A DNA stretch of 64,000 bases from Pogostemon cablin (lineage: Eukaryota > Streptophyta > Magnoliopsida > Lamiales > Lamiaceae): contig CM043013.1 in the NCBI GenBank assembly GCA_023678885.1, positions 15,532,791 to 15,596,790 on the forward strand, read 5' to 3'. The stretch's first letter is position 1; every line of letters starts with the position of its first letter. The notes below the pieces were generated by a model that was given only the letters and a program-made list of their open reading frames with translations, was not told where the DNA came from and searched no databases. The translations under genes were made by a program, and so were the position numbers. Of the stretch, positions 1 through 12,261 are shown piece by piece.

Positions 1-424
1 GGTCTTGAATCGATGCAGCTGCGCAATAAAATAAGCTCCAACATTGAACTTCACCCCGTTTAGCATACACCACAGGGTGTAAAGCTCTCCTCTAGACACA
101 ACACTCCCCTCCGAGCGGGCGAATAATGTGTTGCTCAGGACGCGGTCCATGTACCTCAAGACTGGGTTCTTTATTGCGGAAGCACGAGCCTGTCTGGTCT
201 TATAATCACGAATCCCCCCGGTGATCTCCCTCCAAAACTGTTTTGCACTGAATGCAGTATTTTCTAAACGAGAGATCTCTAAAGGCGTCTCAAACAGCTC
301 ATTGAAATCCTCAGACGTCCATCTCCTACTCACTCCACCAAGCTAAAACGTACACTGATATGGGTACCCAAGCGGGTCCTTCTCCATCTCAAATGAGCAA
401 ACTACTTCCGCTGTAACATGGAAG

Positions 425-1811
425 TGTTGGATTGTATACTAAAAGTCTAGCTTTTTGTATGAACAATATTATAACAATTAATTTGAAATGAGTATCATAT
501 GATCAAATGATTGCATCTTATAATTTATTTATATGTTCGATGCAATAGTCCACTTACTTTATATTGTAGATAATATGTTGTGCGACAACACGCGGAAGAT
601 CATATTATCGGTTTCCTTATAAAGTATAAACAGATGCTCACAACTGAGATAGACGGGGACTCTCTATCGGGATGGTTGTAGTGTGGTTTGGTATTAGCTT
701 GTCTTGGCTATAGAATCACATTAGTGCACTTGTGTGTATTGAGCAGGATCGCTTGAGATCGTTCGACTTATACTGACTTATAGGAGAACTTGATCTCAGT
801 TATTATGGAAGTTCGTGCTCTTAATCCCTATACAATAACCTCGACACGTAGGGCAGTATGTATTTCTTTGATTCATCAATGGGTGAGATTTACATGTAAT
901 TAAATCAACAAACTCGATGAGTTGGGAAGTAGTGCTGTCTCTATGGTGTGCTGTTGATTGTAGAAGGAATCCGTGTCCGTCATAGGTTGATGATGTCCCC
1001 TTGAGGAGCTCATAAGGATTATCATGTAAACCCTGCAGGTGGAATTTATTCCGGCATGATAATGAGGTTGAGTGGTACTACTCTTGGATGAGATATTAAT
1101 TAATTGAGTTGTCAGTAACTTAAATTAATTAATGGACATTGTATATCTTAAACATGGGGAGACTAACGGGCTCATAATAAGAAGGAGCCCAAAACATAAT
1201 TTTGGGATTGGTACGGTAGTGCAGTAATAATATTTTAGTGGAATATATTATTATTATTGGACTTAAGTATAAGCTTTGGGCTAAGCTTGGATACATAAGC
1301 CCAATGGAGGTCCAACCCAATTTCTCCTCCTGGTCCCTGCTGTAGCCCATGTATATAAGTCACCTCAGTTTGTTCTAAACCTAACTCTGCGCCTAACATA
1401 CGAGAGAGAGAGTGAACAGCAGATTGAGTAGGTCTCGTAGATCGTCGCCCACACGACGTCGAGATCGGACTTGGGACATACAGCAGAAGACCGGAAGGTC
1501 GTTTGCTGCTGCAGTTCGTCATGTTCCAAAATTCATATAAAATCGTACAGTTCTTCGATTTTGATGTATTATATACTGATGGAAATCCGTCGAAGAGAGG
1601 ATCGTCTGAGCACAAAGATCACTTAATTCCGACATCAGAAGAGGAACTTATGGCTATTCTCGTGGGACTGCGCAGATTGCCAGCGAGAATTCAACCTCTA
1701 CATCAACCCTTGGTGAAAGGTAATGCGTTTCATGTTTACTTGCTTCCGCTGCTTGTTAGAAATACATGGAACCCTAACGGGTTACGTTAACCAAACGATC
1801 GAGCGCCAACA
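425..1811 (+). mobile_element. Solo LTR of a copia element
   Basis: The sequence begins TGTTGGATTG and ends GCCAACA, and its first two thirds match the LTRs of copia element B (46878-48076). It is flanked by GGAAG at 420-424 and again at 1812-1816, a perfect 5-bp target duplication. No internal region is present, so this is a solo LTR left by LTR-LTR recombination. At 1387 bp it is longer than the 1.2-kb LTR of B and its last third differs, so it is a related subfamily rather than the same copy. It interrupts the post-pol ORF of element D. Confidence 0.9.
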
Positions 1812-2132
1812 GGAAGTACGTCGGTCTCTTCAACTCCATAAATCTTCGGATCCCTACTTGATCAAACATCCAAAATATATCATCCCCTATTCTCATTATC
1901 CTCATCGCTTTATCATCTTGGTATCGAGTGCGAGCTATCTTGTCTGAAACTTCTTCCCACTTCTCTTTGATCTCATCCCAATCTTGCATCTGAATCTTGA
2001 AGTTATCGGGTAAACGATCTTGTAGCCTCAGTTTCCTTGTCACTTTGTCCAAATTCGAAGGCCTGTCATGCCTCTTCTTTGATCTTTCCTCCTCTGCCTT
2101 TCCTTTACCTTTACTTGATCCTTGTCCCTTTC

Positions 2133-2647
2133 CTGAAAACAAATACTCCAATCCAACCAACAAGACAAGAAAGCAAGTATTTTACTAGCACATCACATAC
2201 TCTACTCAAGACTTCAAGCATCAATGCATATTCACACAAACTATCATCTCAACACCACTTGCTTATTCAACATGCTCAAAACATCTTCAATCACACCTTC
2301 CTTAATCATCAAAACATAACCAACAAGCATGCATTAAGCAATTCAAGCAATTCAATCAAAAATTCAACATGTTTCTCTCAATGAACTACTTCAATTTCAT
2401 CAATTTCAAACCAAATCAACATGCTCATTCTATGATATGTTCTATATCCTTGATCAATCCACATAAAAATTCAAGTTCTATCAATAATCAAACAACCAAA
2501 AACCAAGAAACAAGAATTCATATGAAACAAGTCACAATATCAACATTCACCATGAAATTCAACCATACTCAACATCAATCCTCTTATTCACATCGAATTT
2601 CTTACCTAAACCTTCAATCCTAGAGTAATTGAGTTGGAAAAACATAC
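2133..2647 (-). other. Intron in the post-pol ORF of element D
   Basis: GT donor at 2647-2646 and AG acceptor at 2134-2133, length 515 bp. The acceptor is preceded by a T-rich tract. It lies at the same codon and has almost the same length as the 516-bp intron in element C (55768-56283). Confidence 0.72.
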
Positions 2648-2919
2648 CTTTTGACTTGCCCATGGTGAACAACCGATCAAGAACACACAACAACCAAAAA
2701 TTGCGATTTCAGCCCTAACTCGCGACGAAACCCGCCCAAATCCGCGTCCGAATCGAAAATTCAAGGTGTAGTGTTATGTAATCGGTGTGAAATCAAGTGT
2801 AATTGAAGAATTTGTGCAAGGGTGTAGAGGTTCAAAGAGGGTTCGAGGTTTGGTGTTTCGAAAAAATGATCGAACCCCTCTGAAAAATCGAACTTAAATC
2901 GCGTACCTGGCTTGGTTCG

Positions 2920-3245
2920 ACCTCAGGTTCAACCTTCTGAACAGGTCGAACCATGGATGACGAGGTCGAACCTCTCTTCTGGACAAATGATCTTCTCGGT
3001 TCGACCTGGGTTCGACTTGCTGATCAGGTCGAACCATCCTTGAATTGGTCGAACCCCTCTTCTAGAAAACTGAGTGCTTTGAACTGACTGGTTCGACCTT
3101 AGGTTCGACCTTCTGAATAGGTCGAACAACTATGGCTTAGGTCGAACCACCTCACTGGACAACTTTCGACGCCGGTTCGACCTCCTCTGCTTTTGTTCGA
3201 CCTCTGGCACTGGTCGAACCACTCCTAGTGTTGGTCGAACCATCC
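2920..3245 (-). repeat. GGTTCGACC module cluster, post-gag region of D
   Basis: Many copies of GGTTCGACC and its reverse complement, in the mirrored spacing expected for a minus-strand element. It corresponds to the post-pol cluster of C (46798-46866 and 55184-55506). Confidence 0.9.
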
Positions 3246-3533
3246 TCCTGATTTTCAAAACTGAGTGTTCTTCATTCACTACACACTTCAAGCTTAACAC
3301 AACTTCATTAGGTACAATCTAGAGCACAACTTCAAAAATTGTTCCACAAAACATCATTCATGAGTAACTCCGTAAAAGAAAACACAATCAAAAACCACTG
3401 AACATTAGGCAAGTTGTAAAAAATCATCACATCAAAATCGATTAAAATTTCAATATGGCCGCAAAAACCAATTCCCCTAACAAACAATACAAAGAAAAGA
3501 TTATACTCTTAATGCTTCAATGAGGTAATAACA

Positions 3534-5525
3534 TCACACCCCCCCAGGATTGTATTGGTCGAACCTCTCTCCTGGAAGACTGATCTCATTCTGCTCCGGA
3601 GGTTCGACTTGGGTTCGACCAGCATTGGAGGTCGAACAATTGCCCCCGAGGTCGAATCGCTTCACTGTATAATCTCTATCCTCCGGTTCGACCTGGGTTC
3701 GACCTGAAGGGTTGGTCGAACCATTTCGATCGTGGTTGAACCATTCCTGCGTCAAAACAGAGTGCTCTTGCCGATAAGGTTCGACCATGGTTCGACCTGT
3801 ATGCCAGGTCGAACCCTCTGAGTGTTGGTCGAACTGTTCATGTGACAAAATAGAGTGCTTTTGTTGATGAGGTTCGACCATGGTTTGACCTGTATGCCAG
3901 GTCGAACCCTCTGAATTTTGGTCGAACCGAGGCATAGAAAATTCCAACTTTGATTCCGGCCTCATTGGTCCCTCGTACTGCGTTCCCGACCTCAGTGTGA
4001 TGGCATTACACGACTTCGAATTCTCTATACTCTGAGACGGAAACTTCCCTTTTCCTACAGTTTGAGTCAATGTGTTCACATTCTCTGCAATTGTACCCAT
4101 CAACAACGTGAGATCTTTCACTTGAGTGGACAAATCTCTGTGGTGATCATCAATCTTTTTCTCAAGTTTTGCCTCAAGGCGGTTCACTCTTTCATCATTC
4201 TTTACCATGTACCGGTTCACAGTATCCTCAAAATCAGGCTTCTCTTCTTCCAGCTTTTCTCCCGGATCAATACCCATCGGAAGTTGCACTGCATTGTTCA
4301 TATTGCTCCATGAAAATTCAGGCCTCCTTGGTTGCTGTTGATAACTACCAGAGGGACCACGATTATTAAAGTTCCCTCGATAGTTCCCTTGGTAATTCCG
4401 GTTTCCTTGATTTGGGTACCTCGTTCCTTGAATACTTTGACCCATGGCATAATTTGATTCCTCCAATTCTTCTTAGATGGTTCCATTATTCATCATCTCT
4501 TGCTGCATGATTGGCACTCGTTGAGATATCTCGCTGATCTACTTCTGTTGAGACTCAAGTAGCTTGTTGATATTGGACAAGCTCGAAACGATCTCATCCT
4601 CTCTCTTTATTTTCACCATTGCTTGTTCAACCTGAGCTACCTTTCCAAGAACATACGTACCTCTAACTCTATCAGTAGGCCAATCCCTCGAATTCATCGA
4701 TATGTCTTCAAACAATCTCTCGGCCTCAACGGATGACTTTGTAAGCAATGCTCCATTAGAAGAAGCATCAAGTAGCACTCTTGATTCACAGTCCAATCCA
4801 TTATAGAATATACTGATATATTAGGCTTTAGATAACCCATGTTGAAAGCACTTCCTGAGCATGTCCTTGAATCTATCCCACGCTTCATGAAATTTCTCAC
4901 CTCCACTGATAGCAAATTGGTTAATATCTTGCTTCATCTTAAACACCTTCGAAGGTGGCATATACCTTTCCAAGAACCTTAACTTCAATTGCTCCCACGT
5001 GGTGCACTCAGCTGCGTTAATAGTATCGTACCAATCCCTCGCCTTTTCAGTAAGCGAGAATTTGAACAAAAGGATCTTCCTAGCATCTTCATGTTCTCCT
5101 ACGTCTTTTTGAGTACTTGCATAGCCCAAGAACTTGTTCAGATGCTGCTGCGGATCCTCGAAAGACCCTCCTGAAAATGAGTTTCTTTCTATCATGCTAA
5201 TAAGAGCGGGATGAAGATCGAACGCTGTGTTAGTCCCCCTTGCTCCTAAAAGCTCATAATTTCCAGCCCCATTATTTCTAAAAACCTCTCGGATGGCTAG
5301 ATTATCCGGATTCGCTGCCATGTTGACTGTTTCTACTTCCAAATTAACTTCAGTTGTAGCCTCAATCGTTTGCGAAATCTGCTCGTCAACCTCGACTCCA
5401 AAATTCAGAGCTTCAGTTGGGTCAATTGTCTTTGCCTTGCTCTTTTTCTTCTTCTTCTTTCTTGATGATGCTCCAATCTCAGGATTATACGGTTCAAGAT
5501 TACCTTTCTTTGATCTTGTGAGCAT
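3534..5525 (-). pseudogene. gag of element D, with premature stops
   Basis: Structural capsid-type protein of an Athila element. It starts at the ATG at 5525 (MLTRSKKGN...), has a Lys-rich N-terminal tract, then a retrotransposon gag domain (motifs FLGYASTQKD, RDWYDT, FLERYMPP, RVRGTYVLGK). One reading frame runs the whole length but is cut by three stops, near 4820, 4538 and 4470. The C-terminal part (about 3930-3550) is the translated GGTTCGACC linker repeat. The frame then ends at 3536-3534, in sequence that in element C lies after pol. No protease or RT sequence follows. Very similar in sequence to the gag of C. Confidence 0.88.
3550..3935 (-). repeat. Translated GGTTCGACC linker repeat of D gag
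   Basis: About four units of the nested-hairpin module in the gag 3' region. In the gag frame they read as repeats of RFD, GST, GRT and VEP tetrads separated by short variable spacers. Confidence 0.88.
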
Positions 5526-5614
5526 ACACTTAAAACGAATAAGAAAAAAAACAACAAAACAAGGTAAATAGTCCTAATAAACTAGAAATAATACAAAAAA
5601 GATATTTTACGCCG

Positions 5615-5632
5615 TCCCCGGCAATGGCGCCA
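5615..5632 (-). other. Primer-binding site of element D (tRNA-Asp type)
   Basis: Reads TGGCGCCATTGCCGGGGA on the minus strand, just inside the 5' LTR. It differs by one base from the site in element C (TGGCGCCGTTGCCGGGGA). tRNA-Asp priming is typical of the Athila lineage. Confidence 0.85.
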
Positions 5633-6629
5633 AGAACTTGATAGAGGTTTTCTCAACACACAAATTAATCCTCAAGTATAAGGATATCAATTGTAGTCGC
5701 GAAGATGACCAAATTACAATATCGAACCCAAGGGACGGTTAAATATCAATTTTGTTATCTTCTAGTATATTTTAGACTATGTTTGGTAATTGTAAAGGTT
5801 TAATGGATAATAACTTCTAATCGAAATAGCAAAAAGAAATAGTAAGATTAGAGAAAAGTGAGTTGTGATCAATAAGAATAGTAGGTAGTTCGTCGGGTCA
5901 TCCAGTTTCACTAGCAATTCGTATTTTCATGTGATGGTGTCCGACTCTGCCCTGTGGTTTGTGGACGCATCACTAAACCATGCATATCTACTCTATAGAC
6001 ACAAGTAAACATGCGTGTAACACGTGTGAATAACCTCGGAGCAAGAGATATACTTCACCCCCCTTTCTAGGTACTATCATAATCAATTATCTTCTACGTC
6101 TAGAATCTAACCCGATTTGATCTCCCTTTTTAGGTACTATAAAGTTATACTCTTCATCCTATTCATCAACCCGAATTTAATTCAATTCATGAATATTCAT
6201 ATAAGACGGTTCTAATAAGACTTCGGAATCCCTTCACTTAGAATTATAACAATAAACCCTGCTCAGTAGTGAACGCACTCAATCAATAACCATGTTATGT
6301 ATTCAGACTCTACACAACGATCATTGATGCACAAAACGACTATGAGTATGGATTAAATATGCAATCTTATATAAAATAAACCACAGGTAGTGTTGTACGG
6401 AGTTTTACACACGAAATACGAATTACATCATGAAACTTTCATAACCCTAGAACTACCAAGGTGGTTCTAGCCCATGATTGATCTAGGAACAATCATGGTT
6501 AAATTGATCATTCTTACTTGAACCTTCAGCGAACCTCTGTCACAGCCTTCCGGATAGATCACCACCTCTACTCTTGTCTCTCTTATGATTGATGATCAAA
6601 AGCTCCCTTCATTCTCTGTATGAGCCTCC

Positions 6630-6636
6630 TTTTATA
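6630..6636 (-). promoter_or_regulatory. TATA box of the D 5' LTR
   Basis: TATAAAA in the context AAGTATAAAAGGAGG, at the same place as in the LTRs of A and C. Confidence 0.7.
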
Positions 6637-6730
6637 CTTGTAATCACGTCTCTAGGGCTTGGAATGGGCTTCCTAAGTGATCTCACGCATTTCGGCCTCG
6701 AAAATCCGGATAAGGTAAGTTCTCGCGCAT

Positions 6731-7076
6731 AGGTTCGACCACGTCAAACAGGTCGAACAACTGGCCACAGGTCGAACCCCAGGTCGAACCCCGCTACTGG
6801 AAGAATTCTGCACAGGTTCGACCTTCTGGACAGGTCGAACCACTTAGGCCTTGGTCGAACCTCATCACTAGACAACTCCCGCTCCCGATTCGACCAACTG
6901 CAAGTCGAACTCAAACATCGTGGTCGAATCCTCTTTCCTGCGAACTGGTTCGACCATGGTTCGACCTGATGGATAGGTCGAACCACTCGAGTCGTGGTCG
7001 AATCCTCTTCTGCAAGCTCAGCAATGTTGGTTCGACCTGCTGGAGAGGTCGAACCCTCCTCCAACCAGGTCGAACC
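6731..7076 (-). repeat. GGTTCGACC module cluster in the D LTR
   Basis: Repeated GGTTCGACC and GGTCGAACC words in U3, upstream of the TATA box, as in the other Athila LTRs. Not part of a gene. Confidence 0.9.
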
Positions 7077-7293
7077 CACCTAATTCTTGGGCGGTTCGCA
7101 TGGCCTAGACTCCGTCTCTTCGATTCTTGGCTCTTTCACTCCGTTTTTGCTAAGAAAACACTCAAATAGCTCCACTAACACCTGATTCATGCTAATTCAC
7201 AATATATATAGGTTTTCCACCTATTTCCACATCAAAACTCTCCAAAACTAGCACAAAACATAGCGCCAAACTTGTGAATTTACACACTCATCA

Positions 7294-7991
7294 GTGCATC
7301 ATTAACTGTTATGTAGAGTCTGAATACATATCTTGGTTATTGATTGAGCGCGTTCACTGCTGAGCAGTATTACATGTTATAATTTTAAGTGAAGGGATTT
7401 CGAAGTCTTATTAGAACTATCTTATATGAATACTTGTTAATTGATTATTTGGGTTAATGAGTAGGATAAAGAGTATAACGTCATAGTACCTATAAAGGGA
7501 GATCATATCGGGTTATAGTACTAAGTGCACGGAAAATAATTGATACTGATAGTACCTAAAAAGGAAGGTGAATTATATCTCTTGCTCCAAGGATATTCAC
7601 ACGTGTCATACACTTGTTTGCTTGTGTATATAGAGTAAACTTGCATGTTTAGTGATGCGTCCATAGACCACAAGGTAGATTCAGACATCAACACATGGAA
7701 AGGAAATTAATAAGTAAAACTAGATGACCTGAAGAACTACCTGATTTCTTACTTGATCACAACTGTATTTTTCCATTGCTTGTTTATTTAATTTGTTATC
7801 TAAATTATATGTTATTTAGTTTCATAACTATTCCAAACCAATTTGCCAACGTAGTCTCAGTTAATTAGAATATAATTAAATTGATAATAATCTGTCCCTT
7901 GGGTTCGATAATCACTTGGTCATTTATCGAAACTACAATTGATATCCTTCATACTTGGGAATAATTTTATGTGTGGAGAAAATGCTCATCA
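7294..7991 (+). mobile_element. 3' part of a plus-strand Athila LTR, split by element D
   Basis: Matches the R/U5 half of the element A LTR (from about the GTGCATCA...GTGTAGAGTCTG block to the terminal CTCATCA). Its left part is displaced by D and lies outside the window. Directly after its end is AGTAC (7992-7996), the likely right copy of its target duplication, followed by copia LTR sequence. Confidence 0.8.
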
Positions 7992-8645
7992 AGTACCACT
8001 CAACCTTGTTATCATGCCGGAATAAATCCACCTGCACGGTTTACATAATAATCCTTATGAGATTCTCAAGGGGACATCATCAGCCTATTTAATAGGGCAC
8101 AGATTCCTTCTACAATCAACAGCACACCTTAGAGACAGCACTATCTCCCAACTCACCGAGTATATTGATTTAATGAATAAATCTCATTCTTTGATGAATC
8201 AAAAAAATAAATACTGACTTACGTATCGGGATTATTATATAGGGATTAAGAGCACGAACATCCATAATAAATGAGATCTAATTCTCTTATATAGTCAGTA
8301 TAAATCAAATAATCTCACGCGGTTCTGCTCAATACACAGAAAGTGCACTAATGTGATTTTATAGTCAAGACAAACTAATACCAAATCACACTACAGCCAT
8401 CCTGATAGATTGTCCCCATCTATCTCGGTTGTGAGCATCTGTTTATATTTTATAAGGAGTCGACAATAGATCTTTTGTGCGACGCCGAACACCGTATTAT
8501 CTACAGTATAAAGTAAGTAAACTTTTGCAATAACATATAAATAAATTATAATATGCAAAATATTTGATAATATGATTCTCATTTCAAATTAATTATTAAA
8601 ATCTTATTCATACAAAAAGCTAGACTTTTAGTATACAATCCAACA
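7992..8645 (-). mobile_element. Copia LTR fragment, minus strand
   Basis: The first half of the same copia LTR family as 425-1811, reversed; its TGTTGGATTG start is at 8645. It stops exactly where the plus-strand Athila LTR ends, so the Athila element was inserted into it. It is the oldest layer of the left nest and more diverged than the other copies. Confidence 0.82.
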
Positions 8646-8844
8646 AGAGAAAGCGATCGGTCCTTACCTTTTTAAGAGCAAGTGTACTCTATCCAAAAAT
8701 CATAATTTTTGGAGATTAGTAGATAAGATTTTCATATTTTAAGAAGATACATTAAGATTTTCTTGAAACAGATTTTGAAGTAGTATAAAGTTAATAAATA
8801 ACTTATTTCTAATATTAACGTAGAATTTTGGTATAATATTTTAA

Positions 8845-8885
<41 letters not shown>

Positions 8886-9920
8886 TTAATGCTTTTCTGA
8901 AATTACAAAACAAATATTTTAACTATTCCAAATATTCTAATTTTCATATATAAATCAAAACAAGTCATGCTGATGATATATAATTTATATTAAATAATAA
9001 AGTTATCCAAATCAATTGAAATTATTTCAGAATACTGTTAACATTAAAAAGTATGTTATAATAGAAAATTAATATTTTTAGACATCTTTAGATAGGACTT
9101 TAAAATTCATAAACATAAAACTGAGTGCTTTTGACAAAACAATTAGTAGCTTTGTAAACTTAATATAAATTAATATAATCTTATTTTAAATTTGAAATTT
9201 TTACTGAGTATTCTCAAATATAAGAATTATAATATATCCAAAATTTATAAGATTTGGAAAACTATAACTTTATAATTTTGAATTTTCTAATCAGGTACGC
9301 ATACAATTTCAGATTCTGCAGACATAAGTATAAAATTCATATAAAATAAAATACAACTTCAAAAATCATAAAATTATAAATATATGTCTAAAACTAAACA
9401 CTAAAAGACATATTAAAATTACATGGCAATTAAAATTATATATATTTAGATTTGAAATTATAAAAATGAGTTACCTTAATTTTGTAAGTAAGATTGACAT
9501 TTTACATTAATTACACATTGATGGAGTGAGAATAATCTTTGACTAAGATTTTTTGGTCTTTTGGTGGATTTTCAAAGGAGAGACGATAAAGAAATATGGT
9601 TCTCACTTTATTTTCTGTATTTTGTAAATCCTAGTTTCTACGGTGCTACAAAAGAATGAATTAAAAGACCAATACATTTGTTTTATATCATGGATAATTT
9701 GGACTTTACACTGAATTTTGGCATGGCATGAAAATATATTTGGGCTTGGGTTGAATTTAAGAAAATATATAAAATTAAAAATAAAACATAAAAGAGAATT
9801 TAAAATTTAACACATATGAGAATTGACTAAGATTTGTAAAGGGCTTCGAATAAAAAAAATTATATATATTTATCTTTATTTAAATAAATAAAAAAATATA
9901 TTTACACAAGTATTCTAGAT
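8646..9920. other. AT-rich intergenic DNA
   Basis: No gene is visible. It holds a (TA)n microsatellite at about 8848-8881 and long A/T tracts. The part just below 9921 is probably the body of a degraded chromovirus LTR. Confidence 0.6.
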
Positions 9921-9962
9921 ATTACAATCTACCCTGCTTGAAAATAATTTCGTCCTCGAAAT
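9921..9962 (-). mobile_element. Relic of a Tekay/Del-type chromovirus pol end and LTR start
   Basis: The minus strand reads TTCGAGGACGAAATT, then a purine-rich tract, then TGTAATATC. That is the usual arrangement at the end of pol (Phe-Glu-Asp-Glu), polypurine tract and 3' LTR start in plant chromoviruses. The rest of the element is not recognisable. Called from memory of the family. Confidence 0.4.
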
Positions 9963-10784
9963 TCAGAATATTATATGTAAAGAATGCTTGTATAAATAGT
10001 TTTATGCATCATTTTGAATGTAAAACTTTTAGCCTCAATTCATAAATTTTTAACAACAAAAATTATATTTTTATAAGTGAAAATATTTAACTTCACTTAT
10101 AATTTTTGAATGTATCAAACTCGATTTTTATGTAAAAATCATAATACATTGAGTAGGATGAATTGAAGCATTAAGAAAGACTTAATTGGAAGTTGTCATC
10201 TTTGAAAATAAAACACTTGAGCTCAGCTGTAAAATGAAATGATCTAACATTTTAAAATTGAGGTAATTTGTTATGTGAATTTAAATATGATCTCTCTCTC
10301 TCTCTCTCTCAAAAAAAAAAAATTTAATCTTACGTTAAAATAATGAAAACTTTCAATTCTTTTTTTCTAAAATGAAGCATATGAAGTTTTTGTAAAGGAA
10401 TGACTCAAAAAATAAAGACTATATTTTTTAATTCCTCAAATATAAACAATGACAATTTAATGAAATATAGATTTTGAGGTTAAACAAAAATAATTAAAAG
10501 GCTCACATAATTAATTAAACGTTGACTTAAGGGTTTTTCCTGAAGAATTCCATTCAATTTGGTAGAACAAGTTGACTTCACGAAGAATATTTGATGAACT
10601 TGATTTGAAGTCGAATCTAAGGGGTTTAGCACTTTAATCTCAAAATGAACATTGTTCTTGATTTAATCCTTTTGAAGAACTCTATTGAAGAACTCAGAAC
10701 AATTCAGATTTGATCCTTTTGGAGAATTTTGTTGACGAACTCTGAATAATTCAGACAACTCTGATGTATTTTGGCTTCGTAGAG
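9963..10784. other. AT-rich intergenic DNA
   Basis: No gene visible. A (CT)n run followed by poly-A lies at about 10291-10321. Confidence 0.6.
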
Positions 10785-12000
10785 TGATGAGCGTTTTCTC
10801 AACACACAATTAATCCCCAATTATGAAGGATATTATTGTAGCTTAGATAATCGACCAAGTTATATTATCGAACCTAAAGGACGGTGTATTATAAATTTAA
10901 TTATTAACTAAATTAATTAAGACAAGTGACAATAAAGTTTAAGAATTATTAATTTATTAACTACTAAACGAATTAATTAAAATAACGATTAAAATAAATC
11001 AAGAACTAGGAAAATATGAAAGTGAATAAAGTAGGAGAATAGGTAGCTCTAGAAAAATTCAGTTTCACTTATTAATTTCCTTCTCAAGTATACTGTCCAA
11101 CTCTGCCCTGTAGATTATGAATGCATCACTAAACCATGCATATCTACTCTATAGACACAGACAAACATGCGTATAACACATGTGAATAACCTCAGAGCAA
11201 GAGACGTATTTTCACCTCCCCTTTCTAGGTACTATCAGTATCAATTATTTCCCTAGCTAATTAGTACACTTACCCAATATGATCACCCTTTATAGGTACT
11301 ATAAAGTTAACCTCTTTATTCTACTTATTAACACGAATTAGATTAAATTAACAAGTATTTATATATGATAGTTCTAATGAAGCTTCGGAGTCTCCTCACT
11401 TAGAATCATAACATGGAATTCTATTCAGTGGTGAAGGCGCTCAATCAACAACCAAGATATATATTCACACTCTATATTACAGTTGAAGATGCACAAAATA
11501 ACCGTGAATATGAATTAAGAAAGCATAATCATATATAAAATAAATCCACAAGTAGTGTTGTACGGAGGATACACAAGAGAATTCAATTAATTTATTACAC
11601 TTTCATAAACTCTAGCACTACCAAAAAGGTTCTAGCCCATAATGTTACGAAGAACAGTCATGGGTGTTGGATAGATCTTACCCACATGTCTGAAAAATAC
11701 AAGATAAATTAGAAAACGATAAAAACCCTATATGCGGGAGTCGTCGCGTCCTTCTCCGTCTTGAATCCTCCTCTTGGTTCACCTCTTGATTCAACAGACG
11801 AATCTTCAAAGTTATGGATGGATGGAAGAAGAGATGGATGTGGATGATGGTGTAGGGAGGATCCCCCTTGTGGGGTGGACTTGATCTAGGCTTGCTTGAT
11901 TTGCATCAAGCCCACTTAGTTTTATTGGACTTTGATTGAGCCCACTTGATTTATTTTGAACCTATTTAGTTTGGACTTTGGCTCAAATAATCATATCAAT
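10785..12000 (-). mobile_element. Diverged Athila-type LTR, minus strand (upper end uncertain)
   Basis: On the minus strand the lower end reads ...GAGAAAACGCTCATCA at 10785, matching the 3' end of the A-type LTR. The match continues through the GTACCTATAAAGG block and the GTAGAGTCTG-like block up to about 11690. Above that the sequence is unlike the other LTRs. No primer-binding site or gag follows, so this is a solo LTR or fragment. Confidence 0.6.
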
Positions 12001-12083
12001 TATCAATTATTTATTTATTTATTTATTTCAATGAATTAATTATTTAAATTCATTAATAAATCAATATTAATCAATATTTAATA

Positions 12084-12261
12084 CTCCCTAGTCATTAACG
12101 TATCCATTTACTGAGTATTATTATTTTATATAAAGTGAATAGTTGAATTGGTAATGAGTGGCGGGTCATATGTGGAGTCCTTTTGCTAAAAAGAGAAAAT
12201 AATACATTTATAATAGACAATCAAAATGCCAAAATGAGTACCTTATTAACGAATGGATGAG
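12084..12261. mobile_element. Degenerate Stowaway-like MITE
   Basis: Begins CTCCCTAGTCATTAACG after a TA (12082-12083) and ends CGAATGGATGAG before a TA (12262-12263). The ends are imperfect inverted repeats of Stowaway type (178 bp). Confidence 0.55.

Larger units (their letters stand above)
1..2663 (-). pseudogene. Post-pol ORF of element D (ATHILA ORF-1-like), spliced, broken, partial
   Basis: The same gene as the post-pol ORF of element C, on the minus strand. The ATG is at 2663-2661. A 16-nt first exon ends at 2648 with donor GTATG (2647 downwards). The acceptor AG is at 2134-2133 and exon 2 runs from 2132. The reading frame matches the C copy down to 1817, is interrupted by the solo LTR 425-1811 plus its 5-bp duplication, and resumes at 419 to the window edge. 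An in-frame TAG lies at 345-343. The visible segment covers the basic N-terminal region and part of the conserved domain. It cannot make a full protein. Its value is comparative: both splice sites are at the same places as in C. Confidence 0.8.
1..7293 (-). mobile_element. Athila-type Ty3/gypsy element D, pol-deleted, enters from left edge
   Basis: The element is read from right to left. It has a 5' LTR (5639-7293), a primer-binding site (5615-5632), gag (5525-3534), a non-coding tract, and the first part of the spliced post-pol ORF, which runs off the window at base 1. The 3' LTR lies outside. Compared with element C, all of protease, RT, RNase H and integrase is missing: gag joins directly to the sequence that follows pol in C. 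D sits inside an older plus-strand Athila LTR, and GTGCA at 7294-7298 is the expected right copy of its 5-bp target duplication. A copia solo LTR (425-1811) later landed in its post-pol ORF. The element cannot encode its own enzymes. Confidence 0.88.
5639..7293 (-). repeat. 5' LTR of element D
   Basis: On the minus strand it begins TGATGAGTGTGTAAATTCAC at 7293 and ends CTCTATCA at 5639 (1655 bp). Layout matches the C LTRs: U3 with the GGTTCGACC cluster (7076-6731), a TATAAAA box (6636-6630), then the conserved R/U5. Confidence 0.93.

Noticed and set aside
425..1811. Full copia element at the left edge
   Set aside because: TSDs directly flank a single LTR, with no internal region, so it is a solo LTR.
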